A DNA stretch of 34,280 nt, from contig NZ_LZSC01000083.1 of NCBI RefSeq assembly GCF_001665235.1, forward strand, positions 1 to 34,280, read 5' to 3'. Below the pieces are notes generated by a model. The model did not search any database. It saw only the letters and a program-made list of their open reading frames with translations, and was not told the origin of the DNA. Positions 6,095 to 13,430 of the stretch are shown here, piece by piece. Source of the stretch: Mycobacterium sp. 1100029.7 (lineage in GTDB: Bacteria; Actinomycetota; Actinomycetes; Mycobacteriales; Mycobacteriaceae). Within the stretch, counting starts at the first letter, position 1. Each line of letters opens with the position of its first letter. The position numbers and the translations under genes are program-made.

Positions 6095-6388
6095 TCACAC
6101 CATCACTACCGGTGCGACCGCCGCTAGCTGGCCCTGGCCGCTCGCATCTTGGTTCCCGTACCCAGCAGCGGCCGACATGACCTTGGCCGCTGTGTCCTGG
6201 ATGCGAGCCGCGCACGCCGCCGCACCCATTCCGGTTGCCGCGTCGATAGCGCTGATCGAGGCCGTGGTTGGCTGAAACGGTAGGCCCGGTGAGGGTGCCG
6301 TCGTCGCCAGCCCGGCGCTCAAGCCCTGCCATCGAGTGGCCGCCTGTAGAAGCTGGTCACATGGCACCTTTAGCTCGTTCGTCCCCAT
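6095..6388 (-). CDS. EspC-like (DUF2580-type) type VII secretion partner
   Basis: This encodes a 97-residue Ala/Gly-rich helical protein with no signal peptide. Its layout is that of the EspC/T7SS-target family: a short N-terminus entering a first helix, a Pro-containing turn near 32-40, a second helix, and a Y77-x3-D81 motif (AAGYGNQDASG), the T7SS export signal position. Such proteins usually heterodimerise with the product of the next gene, and the WXG-like gene follows after 2 nt. ATG 6388 starts at a sensible domain boundary. The family call comes from pattern and context rather than close similarity. Confidence 0.6.
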   Translation of the reverse strand: MGTNELKVPCDQLLQAATRWQGLSAGLATTAPSPGLPFQPTTASISAIDAATGMGAAACAARIQDTAAKVMSAAAGYGNQDASGQGQLAAVAPVVMV

Positions 6389-6510
6389 GCGCCGAAGTGT
6401 AAGGCGACTCCGCAGGAGCCGGTAGTCACCCAGTAATGGCTGGCTATCCCAAGTTTTCGGCTAACCCAGGAGAATCAGCCTTCGCAGTGGCTTAATTATG
6501 AGGGTGTGCA

Positions 6511-7230
6511 CTAGGCGCAAGCGCGCAGAAACCGCTTCCAGATTGCTTCCTGGGCCGCTTGAAAACTCAGCATTTCCACTTCGTATGCCCCTTCCCAGTA
6601 GCCGTACCATCGAGACACGCCGACATCATCTTGCAATACCTCGCGCATCAATGCTGAAACTGCATCCCGCGTTGGATCCGACGTGACCATTTCTACGGCA
6701 GAAATAACTCGACTGCAGATCCGAGCACGGTTCTCAGCAACAGCCTCGTAATTTATCGTGGGCAATACATCGAGTGTCTCTTCGCCATAAGGATCGAAAT
6801 CATCGCCAATGTACCGGGGCGCTATTACCCCTGACGCAGTGTCAAGAGTTAAATGCTGCCAGGGGTCGACTTGAGACGGATCGATCAACAGCGGATCTCC
6901 GTTTAAGGTAGTGGGAAAGCGAAAACTCTTCTTGCGGTTGCATTGAGCACAGACCCACAACAAATTCCTCCATTTGAACGTTAAGTTGTAGTCACGTTCG
7001 ATGGGTAGAAAATGATCGATATCCGATGCGTGAGAATCGCTGCAGTACGCACATCGCTGGCGAGGTCCTGCCATGAGTGCAAGGGTGTCAACAACCGGAG
7101 CGACTTCTGCTGACTTGCGAAACGCCTTCCACATCACACGAGCTGTTGCAGCAGAATCACAAGTTCGGGCACGCTTATATAGCGAAGTTCGACCTTCGAG
7201 CGAAAGCTCAGGCCGCGTCAGCCTACGCAC
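6511..7230 (-). CDS. HNH nuclease, PtuB-like, of a Septu-type defence pair
   Basis: The 239-residue product has an HNH core: C60-x2-C63, D72-H73-F, a W-R-N89-L segment and C94-x2-C97-N98-R-K-K. The pattern C-x2-C, (I/V)DHF.P, F.W.NL, C..CN..K is that of the retron/Septu-associated HNH family (PtuB, TIGR02646-like). The N-terminal 45 residues and C-terminal half (about 105-239) are less conserved, the latter mainly helical. It lies 5 nt after the AAA ATPase gene, the usual ptuA-ptuB order. Septu pairs act against phage by ATPase-controlled nuclease activity. The HNH call is firm; PtuB identity is likely but needs a profile search. Confidence 0.75.
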   Translation of the reverse strand: MRRLTRPELSLEGRTSLYKRARTCDSAATARVMWKAFRKSAEVAPVVDTLALMAGPRQRCAYCSDSHASDIDHFLPIERDYNLTFKWRNLLWVCAQCNRKKSFRFPTTLNGDPLLIDPSQVDPWQHLTLDTASGVIAPRYIGDDFDPYGEETLDVLPTINYEAVAENRARICSRVISAVEMVTSDPTRDAVSALMREVLQDDVGVSRWYGYWEGAYEVEMLSFQAAQEAIWKRFLRACA

Positions 7231-7235
7231 GTCGT

Positions 7236-8516
7236 CTAACCGGCATCATCTAATGTAAATAAAGACAATTGGTCTAACTCGGCGCGCTCCTCGAGGCTCA
7301 GCCCGACTGACCTATATTTCGCCTTTAGGCGCGCGCGTCTTTTTAATGCATCAACGGCTCGTGGCGAGCGCGTATGGGGCAGGCCAAACGCATCGGAAAG
7401 CAAAATTTCGTCAGGTTTTCCCGCAATAATTTTTCGGTACTCATCCGACGAAACCCTAAACGGAGCCCCTTCGCCGGGCGACGGCATATGATATATGCGC
7501 CCGGCGTCAGCAGCTTGGCAAACGAGAGGGCTATGTGTGGTCACGATAAATTGTACGCGCGGAAGGTGCTGTTTAAGCCAGAATCCTATCTCTCGTTGCC
7601 ACGCCGGGTGTAAATGCGCATCCACCTCGTCAATCATAACCACGCCGGGACGATCAAGAATAAATTGGCCGTCTGAATTGCGTGTTATGAGCCCATCTAC
7701 GCCATAGACCGCGGCCATGTGTCGGAATATGTCGATGAACATTGCGAGCGCTGAACGATAGCCCTCACTCATGTCGGACAGCGGCATTCGATGCCCTGCG
7801 GAGTCTCGGAGCCAGATTCCGTCCGAATTCACCTCATCAACCGCAACGTCTTGATGTAAGAAGTTATCTCCGACCAAATCTAGTAGGGCATTAAGAATAA
7901 TGGTATCATCTTTATTTTTTTCAAGACGGCGGTAGTTAAGCTGCTTAACCCATTCCTCACCCTCTGCGAGGGTAGCGTCCTCTTTAAAAAGAGTCGCGTA
8001 ACGCGGGATTCGACCGGGAAGCATCATCAATCTTTGAGCATCGGGCGAGCTCCCGTACATACGCCTAAAGGGTCCGTAGCCGACGGAGAACCAACCTGGT
8101 GTCAAAGACTGCCACGGGCCGTTCAAGGCACCTTTTTTCTTGTTTCGAAGGATATCCGCCGACCCAATTTCAGTCATTGGCCCTTCGTGGCGTATTTCCA
8201 CTTCAGCCCAAAAGGTGCCCGACGGAAAACCGCCCCGCTTAGTCTTATCAATTTCGTGGTCTGGTTGAACTTCAACCGAAATCGTGCCGCGGTTAGCGCC
8301 CTCCGCGATCCAGCCCCGCAGATCGGGCACAAGCGAGAGCACTTGCTCGGGCCCTAGGAGTGCAAGCGAGATCGCTTTGAGGAAAGCGGTCTTGCCGGTC
8401 CCATTTTCCCCAGTGATCACTGCCCATCCAGCGAGCTGTTCACTGTCACCAGCGAAACTGAGCTCCACCTTGTCGAAGCCTTTGATGGCCGACATTACGA
8501 CACGGCGTATGTACAC
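7236..8516 (-). CDS. AAA/SMC-like ATPase, PtuA-like, of a Septu-type defence pair
   Basis: This encodes about 426 residues of an OLD/RecF-like ATPase. The Walker A motif is G-E-N-G-T-G-K-T near residues 36-43. An ABC-type signature L-S-D-M-S-E-G-Y-R-S lies near 246-255. Walker B plus D-loop is V-V-M-I-D-E-V-D-A-H-L-H-P near 292-304, and a T-T-H-S-P switch His follows near 326-330. No nuclease domain is fused, as in PtuA. I prefer GTG 8516 because AGGA lies 7 nt upstream; a TTG at 8522 is in frame but too close to that site. The HNH partner follows after 5 nt. Base composition is less GC-rich than the backbone to the right, which suggests horizontal acquisition. Confidence 0.78.
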   Translation of the reverse strand: MYIRRVVMSAIKGFDKVELSFAGDSEQLAGWAVITGENGTGKTAFLKAISLALLGPEQVLSLVPDLRGWIAEGANRGTISVEVQPDHEIDKTKRGGFPSGTFWAEVEIRHEGPMTEIGSADILRNKKKGALNGPWQSLTPGWFSVGYGPFRRMYGSSPDAQRLMMLPGRIPRYATLFKEDATLAEGEEWVKQLNYRRLEKNKDDTIILNALLDLVGDNFLHQDVAVDEVNSDGIWLRDSAGHRMPLSDMSEGYRSALAMFIDIFRHMAAVYGVDGLITRNSDGQFILDRPGVVMIDEVDAHLHPAWQREIGFWLKQHLPRVQFIVTTHSPLVCQAADAGRIYHMPSPGEGAPFRVSSDEYRKIIAGKPDEILLSDAFGLPHTRSPRAVDALKRRARLKAKYRSVGLSLEERAELDQLSLFTLDDAG

Positions 8517-8522
8517 AGTCAA

Positions 8523-8912
8523 TTCCTATGGCGGTAGTGGTTCGAGTACTCACTCGATAGCGTAGAGGGCCCGCTATCGCTTGCGCGGGATTGACTGCAA
8601 GCGGCGGACACGTTGCCGCCGGACGAGCGGGATGCTTCTGGGTGTTGCACCGCCGCAGCCAATATCTCGTCGCGTAGTCAGACCCGCGTTTGTCGGTCCG
8701 GTTGCTGGCAGCGCGCGACGAGTCCTGGGCGTCGGTGTTGACGAGGCGGGACCTACTCAATTAGAGATCTTCTCGCTTCGGCCAAGATTTGCTTCGCGCA
8801 ACATATCTCGGAACAGAGGACGAGCCTGTCAACCTCCAGCGCCTTCTGAACGGCCAGGCAACCGGTTTGGATCCGGATACGTCCTGGATGAACCGTCAGG
8901 CGGGAGCGAAGA
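8523..8912. other. Intergenic region upstream of the Septu-like operon
   Basis: I see no credible gene in these 390 bases; a plus-strand frame of 111 codons (8581-8916) reads as Arg/Pro/Ser-rich noise. The end nearest the ATPase gene holds a palindrome (8555-8579) and presumably the operon promoter. The rest is unassigned. Confidence 0.45.
8555..8579. promoter_or_regulatory. Palindrome upstream of the Septu-like operon
   Basis: CGATAGCG (8555-8562) and CGCTATCG (8572-8579) are perfect 8-bp arms with a 9-nt spacer, 39-63 nt upstream of the ATPase start. It could be a repressor site or a hairpin in the leader. Confidence 0.4.
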
Positions 8913-9089
8913 CTAGTTGGATCGCCGAAGGGTAAGCCCGATCAACGCAAAGCCTCCGCCGATCAAGGCGATGCGAGCCATAAAATAGGCGATGGCTGCA
9001 AGAAGCGCAGTCTCACCGAGGAACGCTAACACCAGGAAGCCTATTGCGCTCGCTGCGATCCATACGGCCCACTTGTGGCTATTCGTCAT
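8913..9089 (-). CDS. Small two-TM membrane protein
   Basis: This encodes 58 residues from ATG 9089, chosen because AGGAGGT lies 6 nt upstream, a strong ribosome-binding site; an open frame extends to 9122 without such a site. Two hydrophobic helices (about residues 8-26 and 29-50) are separated by a short turn containing Glu. The C-terminus is basic (TLRRSN). The gene is isolated between the Septu-like pair and the small-gene operon. No family recognised. Confidence 0.55.
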   Translation of the reverse strand: MTNSHKWAVWIAASAIGFLVLAFLGETALLAAIAYFMARIALIGGGFALIGLTLRRSN

Positions 9090-9315
9090 CGCCCACCTCC
9101 TAGCTCTATGCACACGGTTCAACGCTCACCGCTGTCCGGCTCTTCCCGTGTCTTCGCCTAACGGCTGGTCGCGAGGCATGCGCCCGGTCTTGGTCGCACA
9201 GCCTTCTACGTAGAGTGCGGGTGTACCTACCCGACCGCGCCATGGCCCTATGCCGGAGCTGATCGAACTACTTGAGCAATGCGCGGTGACCTGACGATCT
9301 TGAATCGCCGGGCCA

Positions 9316-9483
9316 CTAATTAGATTGCCCCAGCGGACCTTTGAACCACATGTTCCATGCCGCGTTGTCCCGTGCGACCGCATGCAAGTGGTCGGCGTCG
9401 AAGACACCGTCACGCTCCCAGCGGGTGAAATCATCGACATCACGATCAGTCAACCAGGCAGTGAGTTGTTGCCACGCGCTCAT
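9316..9483 (-). CDS. Small acidic hypothetical protein
   Basis: This encodes 55 residues rich in Trp and Asp (MSAWQQLTAWLTDRDVDDFT at the start), predicted helical. The ATG at 9483 overlaps the stop of the preceding gene (ATGA, 9480-9483), which fixes the start although the frame is open to 9642. It is last in a run of four overlapping small genes. No family recognised. A 105-codon frame overlapping it in another phase is not supported. Confidence 0.5.
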   Translation of the reverse strand: MSAWQQLTAWLTDRDVDDFTRWERDGVFDADHLHAVARDNAAWNMWFKGPLGQSN

Positions 9484-9698
9484 TGGATCGCCCCAATAGC
9501 GCGCATGGCACCGTCGAGGGTCGAGGCGAACCATTCCCCGTCGGAAGAAACTATCTTGGCTACGTTGGTATTTGGGTCGAATGTGACTGCGACGGTACGG
9601 CCAGGCCGTTCGTAGGTGTCGGTGCTGGTGGCCAGATTCCATGACACGGTATTACCTGCGGTGAGACCTTGTAGCGCAAGTGTTTCGCGTTCACTCAT
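9480..9698 (-). CDS. Small hypothetical protein
   Basis: This encodes 72 residues with alternating beta-type segments (TVAVTFDPNT, AKIVSSDGEWF) and a short helical C-terminus, suggesting a small soluble alpha/beta domain. It overlaps the gene upstream (9695-9698) and the one downstream (9480-9483) by 4 nt, so it is in the middle of a coupled operon. No family recognised. Confidence 0.55.
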   Translation of the reverse strand: MSERETLALQGLTAGNTVSWNLATSTDTYERPGRTVAVTFDPNTNVAKIVSSDGEWFASTLDGAMRAIGAIQ

Positions 9699-9946
9699 AG
9701 TTGTCGTCTCGCTGCGTCCCAGTCGATGACAATGCCCTCTTTGATCTCGCTTATATTGTCCAGGTTTTCAAGCAGTGCGTCGGCGTAATCCTGGTACTGC
9801 TGGTGGCCATGATTGCTATGCCCGGACGATAATTCGTTGCGTGCCTTAGTGATAGCTTCGTCTTTCGTTTCGGCGACGACCGCAATCAGTCCGTATTCGT
9901 TGCCGTACGGTGATAGCGCCGCACCGACCCATAGCTTCGCGCTCAT
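9695..9946 (-). CDS. Small hypothetical protein
   Basis: This encodes 83 acidic residues: an N-terminal beta-hairpin-like stretch (LWVGAALSPYGNEYGLIAVV), a helix with the pattern TKDEAITKARNEL, a His-rich loop (SNHGHQQYQD) and a second helix ending in a conserved-looking I-V-I-D-W-D. It is coupled to both neighbours by 4-nt overlaps. No family recognised. The small alpha/beta layout recalls short phage or plasmid accessory proteins. Confidence 0.55.
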   Translation of the reverse strand: MSAKLWVGAALSPYGNEYGLIAVVAETKDEAITKARNELSSGHSNHGHQQYQDYADALLENLDNISEIKEGIVIDWDAARRQL

Positions 9947-10224
9947 CGTTCACCATCCAATGGTTTGGTACCGCAACGCATTACGGGCAGAAAATCTTCT
10001 ACCTCTTCCAGGCTGAGTCCAAATCCGCGGCGATGGCACAAGCGAGACCGGACGACAGTATCAGTGCTGAGATCGCGGAGCTGGTATGTGCCGTAGGTGG
10101 TGTCGCGCGAGTCGCGTGCACGGGATTTTTCTAGTCGCAGCTCTTGGCGTTGGGCGGCGCGGCGTAGCCGGTTTTCTCGTACTTTGTCAGTCCCGATGTC
10201 CGGAACGGTGTCTGTAGTGGTCAT
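9943..10224 (-). CDS. Small basic hypothetical protein
   Basis: This encodes 93 residues from ATG 10224 (MTTTDTVPDIGTDKVRENRL), with a highly charged helix at about 14-40 (RRAAQRQELRLEKSRARDSR). It continues with an alpha/beta segment (YQLRDLSTDTVV, GFGLSLEEVEDFL). I preferred this start over an upstream in-frame one at 10311 because the residues before it look non-coding. Its stop overlaps the next start (9943-9946). The basic helix suggests nucleic acid binding, but no family is recognised. Confidence 0.5.
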   Translation of the reverse strand: MTTTDTVPDIGTDKVRENRLRRAAQRQELRLEKSRARDSRDTTYGTYQLRDLSTDTVVRSRLCHRRGFGLSLEEVEDFLPVMRCGTKPLDGER

Positions 10225-10313
10225 GCTTGAGATATACGGGAGGTGAAAAGCGTTGTCCAGCAATCGATTAAAACCGGCCACAGAATTGGGTGTTTTGTGG
10301 CATAGGTGCACGC

Positions 10314-10508
10314 TCAGCGTGTAACTGGCAACGTTTCTCCGGCCGCAACCATGTCGGCCGCCACGTCACCCACTAGCTGGCGGATGCCGTCCAGTGCCCT
10401 CGCTGGGTCAGAGTCCAGATGCGACAGTGACGGGAATTCGGCGACGGTGGCCACGTGCTCACCATCTTCAGGTGACCACCGGACCCGGTAGGTGTATTCG
10501 GCGTGCAC
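10314..10508 (-). CDS. HicB-like antitoxin-type protein, orphan
   Basis: This encodes 64 residues from a GTG at 10508. The motif Y-R-V-R-W-S-P-E-D-G-E-H-V-A-T-V-A-E-F-P-S-L-S followed by a helix (D-P-A-R-A-L-D-G-I-R-Q-L-V) is the partially degraded RNase H fold of HicB antitoxins. In those the E-F-P-S-L segment and the A-L-x-G-I helix are hallmarks. A DNA-binding C-terminal domain is absent. No HicA (dsRBD-like mRNA interferase) gene is next to it, so it may be a solitary regulator or a remnant. It starts 28 nt after the upstream membrane gene. Confidence 0.65.
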   Translation of the reverse strand: MHAEYTYRVRWSPEDGEHVATVAEFPSLSHLDSDPARALDGIRQLVGDVAADMVAAGETLPVTR

Positions 10509-10536
10509 AGATTGAAGGTTACCGGTTGCCCCATGG

Positions 10537-11007
10537 CTACGCGGTCCACTGCCCGGCGAGCTGCAATCCGATGCCGACGATGTTGACGAAAAGTCCCAGC
10601 GCCGCGTATTTGAGATCGTCAAGCCGGATCGCGTCGGAGAACGCCTGAAATTCTTCGAGCACTTCGGCTTTGGCTTTGTCGATCTCGCCGCGCGTCTCTC
10701 TTATTTCGTCTGCACGCCTGGCATTTTCAGTCTCTAGCCGCGTTAGCCGCTCTTGGTCTGTGCCGTTGTCGACATAAACCTCCATGTGCGCCGTCATCAT
10801 CGGCAACGTCGCGGCGATGACGGACCCCTCCGACGGAGGCGGTGTGAACCGGGCAATCACGGCGTCGATGAATTCGACCCAACGGTCGCGGAAGTCATCG
10901 ACCCACCGGGTCAGCTGTCCGGTCGTTTTCTGCCACGCGGAAGCCAGGCCGTAGAAGGCGACGACCGAGCCCATGAGTTGGAGGACGGTACCGAATATCT
11001 GCAACAC
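10537..11007 (-). CDS. TM - coiled-coil - TM protein, paralogue B
   Basis: This encodes 156 residues from a GTG start. A hydrophobic helix at about 4-24 is followed by an amphipathic Trp/Asp-rich segment and a Pro-rich turn at 56-59. A long charged coiled coil runs from about 84 to 122 (QERLTRLETENARRADEIRE), and a C-terminal hydrophobic helix from about 133 to 152. It aligns end to end with the next upstream gene: shared blocks are LQL.GSV...GLA.AW..T.G.L at the N-terminus and SDAIRL.D......GL.V.I.GI..QL.G at the C-terminus. The two lie 13 nt apart and appear to be a tandem duplication. Function unknown; a membrane sensor or effector is conceivable. Confidence 0.65.
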   Translation of the reverse strand: MLQIFGTVLQLMGSVVAFYGLASAWQKTTGQLTRWVDDFRDRWVEFIDAVIARFTPPPSEGSVIAATLPMMTAHMEVYVDNGTDQERLTRLETENARRADEIRETRGEIDKAKAEVLEEFQAFSDAIRLDDLKYAALGLFVNIVGIGLQLAGQWTA

Positions 11008-11020
11008 GATTCGCGAGCCC

Positions 11021-11503
11021 CTACCCGAACAGCTGCCAGGCGATACCGATAATGCTCACCAGAAGTCCAGCTATCGCTGGCCAAATGTCTTTGAGTCGGA
11101 TCGCGTCGGACAGCGCTTTCGATTCATCCAGCACTGCGATGCGAGCCTGATCAATCTCGGTACGCAGCGCATCGGTAACCGCGCTGAGTTTCTTTGCGAG
11201 CGCGTCGAATTCACCTTCCAGATCCTTGAGACGTGTTTCCGGTGTACCAACGCGGGGTGGATACATCGTGGCGAACGCCATGGCGGTCGGCACTTGGATG
11301 GTGACCGATGCTGACGCCGGGGTGGGCGGCCCCAGGCTGAACCATTTGTCCATCGACTCGCGCAACTGAATGAGGCGGTCGCGCATGCCGTCGCGCAACC
11401 GGACCAATCGGCCCGAGGTGATGTGCCAGGCGTAGGCCAGGCCGCCGAGAGTGATAACCGACCCGCCTAGCTGCAGGGCGTTGCCGATGGTTTGCGCCGT
11501 CAT
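11021..11503 (-). CDS. TM - coiled-coil - TM protein, paralogue A
   Basis: This encodes 160 residues from ATG 11503; the frame is open to a TTG at 11527 but ATG gives the better N-terminus. A hydrophobic helix (about 5-27) is followed by a basic amphipathic segment (GRLVRLRDGMRDRLIQLRES), a Thr/Pro-rich spacer, a coiled coil at about 90-128 and a C-terminal hydrophobic helix (about 141-159). It is paralogous to the gene 13 nt downstream. Both ends anchor in the membrane with the coiled coil between them. No known family recognised. It is first in the run of accessory genes reading leftward. Confidence 0.65.
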   Translation of the reverse strand: MTAQTIGNALQLGGSVITLGGLAYAWHITSGRLVRLRDGMRDRLIQLRESMDKWFSLGPPTPASASVTIQVPTAMAFATMYPPRVGTPETRLKDLEGEFDALAKKLSAVTDALRTEIDQARIAVLDESKALSDAIRLKDIWPAIAGLLVSIIGIAWQLFG

Positions 11504-11558
11504 GACGGCTGATTCTTCTCGGGGCAATGTGTCAGCACCAGCGACACGCGGGGCAAAA

Positions 11559-11590
11559 GGCCGCCCCGAAAGGAGAGAGCCGGGGCGGCC
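11559..11590. terminator. GC-rich stem-loop, possible terminator
   Basis: GGCCGCCCCG (11559-11568) and CGGGGCGGCC (11581-11590) form a perfect 10-bp stem with a 12-nt loop. It lies between two minus-strand genes (11686-11874 upstream, 11021-11503 downstream). It lacks a strong U-tract, as is common in mycobacteria. It may mark the boundary between accessory DNA and backbone. Confidence 0.5.
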
Positions 11591-11685
11591 TACATCAAGT
11601 CAGACGCCGACACGGCCGGTTCGGTTCCAGCTAGCCGGTCTGCGCAGGTCAGGCCTACAAATTGTATGTTCTGTCATTCGAAGTA

Positions 11686-11874
11686 CTACCCGTTCCAGTA
11701 CTTGTTCTCACCCCATGCCGGATTCCACGGCTGGTTGGGGCACCAATAGACCTGCGGCGCAGTACCGGGTTGGGCGTGGGCCGTCCCCGCGGCCAGCCCG
11801 AACCCTGCCATCGCGACACCGCTGGATAGCACTATTCCGGCGACGATCCGGTTGAGGTTGAGAACGTTGTTCAT
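11686..11874 (-). CDS. Small exported mycobacterial protein
   Basis: This encodes 62 residues with a Sec signal peptide: N-terminal polar region, a hydrophobic core at about 10-30, and an A-H-A cleavage site at 32-34 before Q35. The mature peptide is only about 28 residues and aromatic/Pro-rich (YWCPNQPWNPAWGENKYWNG), a pattern I associate with short exported mycobacterial proteins. One Cys (C45) remains. Function unknown. It is transcribed away from the SDR gene at 12007. Confidence 0.75.
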   Translation of the reverse strand: MNNVLNLNRIVAGIVLSSGVAMAGFGLAAGTAHAQPGTAPQVYWCPNQPWNPAWGENKYWNG

Positions 11875-12006
11875 GCCGACACTTCACCGAATGCGGCGCG
11901 CTACCGATCCCAAATAGGGCAACAAACATTGTCTTTCCCGGGCCGGGTTCGGCGGCGGATACTCGGATTCATCCCGGTCACGATCCGTCGGGCGGTCGGA
12001 GGAATT

Positions 12007-12840
12007 ATGGCGATGCAATTCGACGGCAAAGTCGCATTTATCACCGGCGCCGCGCGCGGGCAGGGCCGATCGCACGCGGTGCGGTTCGCCGAAGAGGGCG
12101 CCGACATCATTGCATTCGACCTGTGCGACCAAATCGACAGCGTCGCGTATCCGATGGCGACCAGAGAAGACCTCGACCAGACCGTCAATCTGGTCGAGAA
12201 GGCGGGCGGGCGCATCGTCGCGGAAGTGGGTGATGTCCGGGACTTCGACCGGCTCAAGGCCGTCGTCGCTTCCGGTGTCGCCGAATTCGGAAGGCTCGAC
12301 TTCCTGCTCGCCAACGCCGGCATCCTGCCCGCGGTCGGTGCGCAAGCCAATCAGATGAGAGCGTTCACCGACGCGGTCGACACCCTGCTCAACGGCGTGT
12401 ACTACACGGTCGAGGCGGCACTGCCCGCCCTGTTGAAGCATGGCGACGGCGGCGCGATCGTGATCACGAGCTCGGCCGCCGGTCTGAGCAGTCTGTGCGC
12501 GACGTTCAGCATGCGAACTCGTGGGTTCGCCGGCTATCACGCGGCCAAACACGGTGTCGTCGGGCTGATGCGGTACTTCGCGACGACCTTGGCGGCGAAG
12601 AACATTCGCGTCAATACCGTGCATCCGTGCGGGGTCGCGACGCCGATGCTGCTCAATGAGCCGGTGGCGCAACGGATGGCCGAATTCCCGGAAGGCAAGG
12701 TCGCATTCGAGAATCTGCTCCCGGTCGAGTTGATCGACGTCTCCGACGTGTCCGAAGCGATGGTCTATCTGTGTGGGCCGTCCGGCCGCTACGTCACCGG
12801 CATCACGTTACCCGTCGACGCCGGTAACACCGCCAAATAA
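12007..12840 (+). CDS. Mycofactocin-coupled SDR family oxidoreductase
   Basis: This encodes about 277 residues of a classical short-chain dehydrogenase. The cofactor motif T-G-A-A-R-G-Q-G is near 13-20 and is followed by R-S-H-A, typical of the mycofactocin-dependent subfamily. N-A-G lies near 103-105. The catalytic S155/S156 and Y177-x3-K181 are present. It should oxidise an alcohol with tightly held NAD and pass electrons to mycofactocin. GGAGGA at 11998-12003 precedes ATG 12007 by 3 nt and ATG 12013 by 9 nt, so 12013 may be the true start. An upstream in-frame extension to 11929 is poorly supported. The substrate is unknown. Confidence 0.88.
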   Translation: MAMQFDGKVAFITGAARGQGRSHAVRFAEEGADIIAFDLCDQIDSVAYPMATREDLDQTVNLVEKAGGRIVAEVGDVRDFDRLKAVVASGVAEFGRLDFLLANAGILPAVGAQANQMRAFTDAVDTLLNGVYYTVEAALPALLKHGDGGAIVITSSAAGLSSLCATFSMRTRGFAGYHAAKHGVVGLMRYFATTLAAKNIRVNTVHPCGVATPMLLNEPVAQRMAEFPEGKVAFENLLPVELIDVSDVSEAMVYLCGPSGRYVTGITLPVDAGNTAK

Positions 12841-12989
12841 CGGGCGATCAAGCAGCCCTTTGCGGGACTTAACGAGATCGCAAAAGAGCAGAAACATTTG
12901 CGACGGCCCGGAAGGTAAAACTGTCGTAATCTTTGACCAGCAAAGCAGGTGCTACCAGCACTGACTGGCTCCACGGAAGGAACGGAATC

Positions 12990-13418
12990 ATGAGCATCGC
13001 CCGGGGCCTTGCCGCCACCGCGATCTGCGCCGGTTTAGCTGTCGGATCAGCGGGCGTGGCGACGGCCGACAGCACACCGACGATGAGTGGCAGCTACACC
13101 GAGACGGTCACGACGCCCAGCGGTCATTCGATCGACAACAGCTGGACGATCAACTCCTGCGGAAACGGATGCCTGTGGATCAAGGCCGGCCTGGGCGCCA
13201 GCCAAGCCCGACTGGTGGACGGTCAATGGGTGATGGACACCATGAGCAACGTCAGTTGTCCCGACGGTAGCTACACCCTGTACGGCACCAACACCCACAC
13301 GGCATGGGATCCGACGTCACTCCAGGGCACGTCAGCCCACACCTACATCCTGGGAGCTTGTGGGAACCCGCCGGGATTCACTCAGGTCGACCAGATCTCC
13401 ATCAAGTCGGCGTCCTGA
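12990..13418 (+). CDS. Exported Cys-rich mycobacterial protein
   Basis: This encodes 142 residues from ATG 12990, with purine-rich GGAAGGAACGGAATC upstream. The signal peptide spans about 1-26, with an A-x-A site (ATA) before D27. The mature part is Thr/Ser/Gly-rich, predicted beta, with four cysteines (C57, C61, C90, C124) that could form two disulfides. This matches a group of small exported mycobacterial beta-proteins of unknown function. A strong terminator follows. It is monocistronic. Confidence 0.75.
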   Translation: MSIARGLAATAICAGLAVGSAGVATADSTPTMSGSYTETVTTPSGHSIDNSWTINSCGNGCLWIKAGLGASQARLVDGQWVMDTMSNVSCPDGSYTLYGTNTHTAWDPTSLQGTSAHTYILGACGNPPGFTQVDQISIKSAS

Positions 13419-13430
13419 CCCATTCTGACC

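Noticed and set aside
7374..7707. Plus-strand frames within the ATPase gene
   Set aside because: They are antisense to a gene with complete Walker motifs and have no recognisable content.
6511..8516. Retron with ATPase-HNH effector
   Set aside because: No reverse transcriptase gene is present, so a stand-alone Septu-type pair fits better.
9126..9443. 105-codon minus-strand frame
   Set aside because: It overlaps the coupled gene 9316-9483 in another phase and lacks a start signal; its composition is Ser/Thr/Arg noise.
11884..12672. 262-codon minus-strand frame opposite the SDR gene
   Set aside because: It is an Arg/Asp/Gly-rich antisense shadow of a clear SDR gene.
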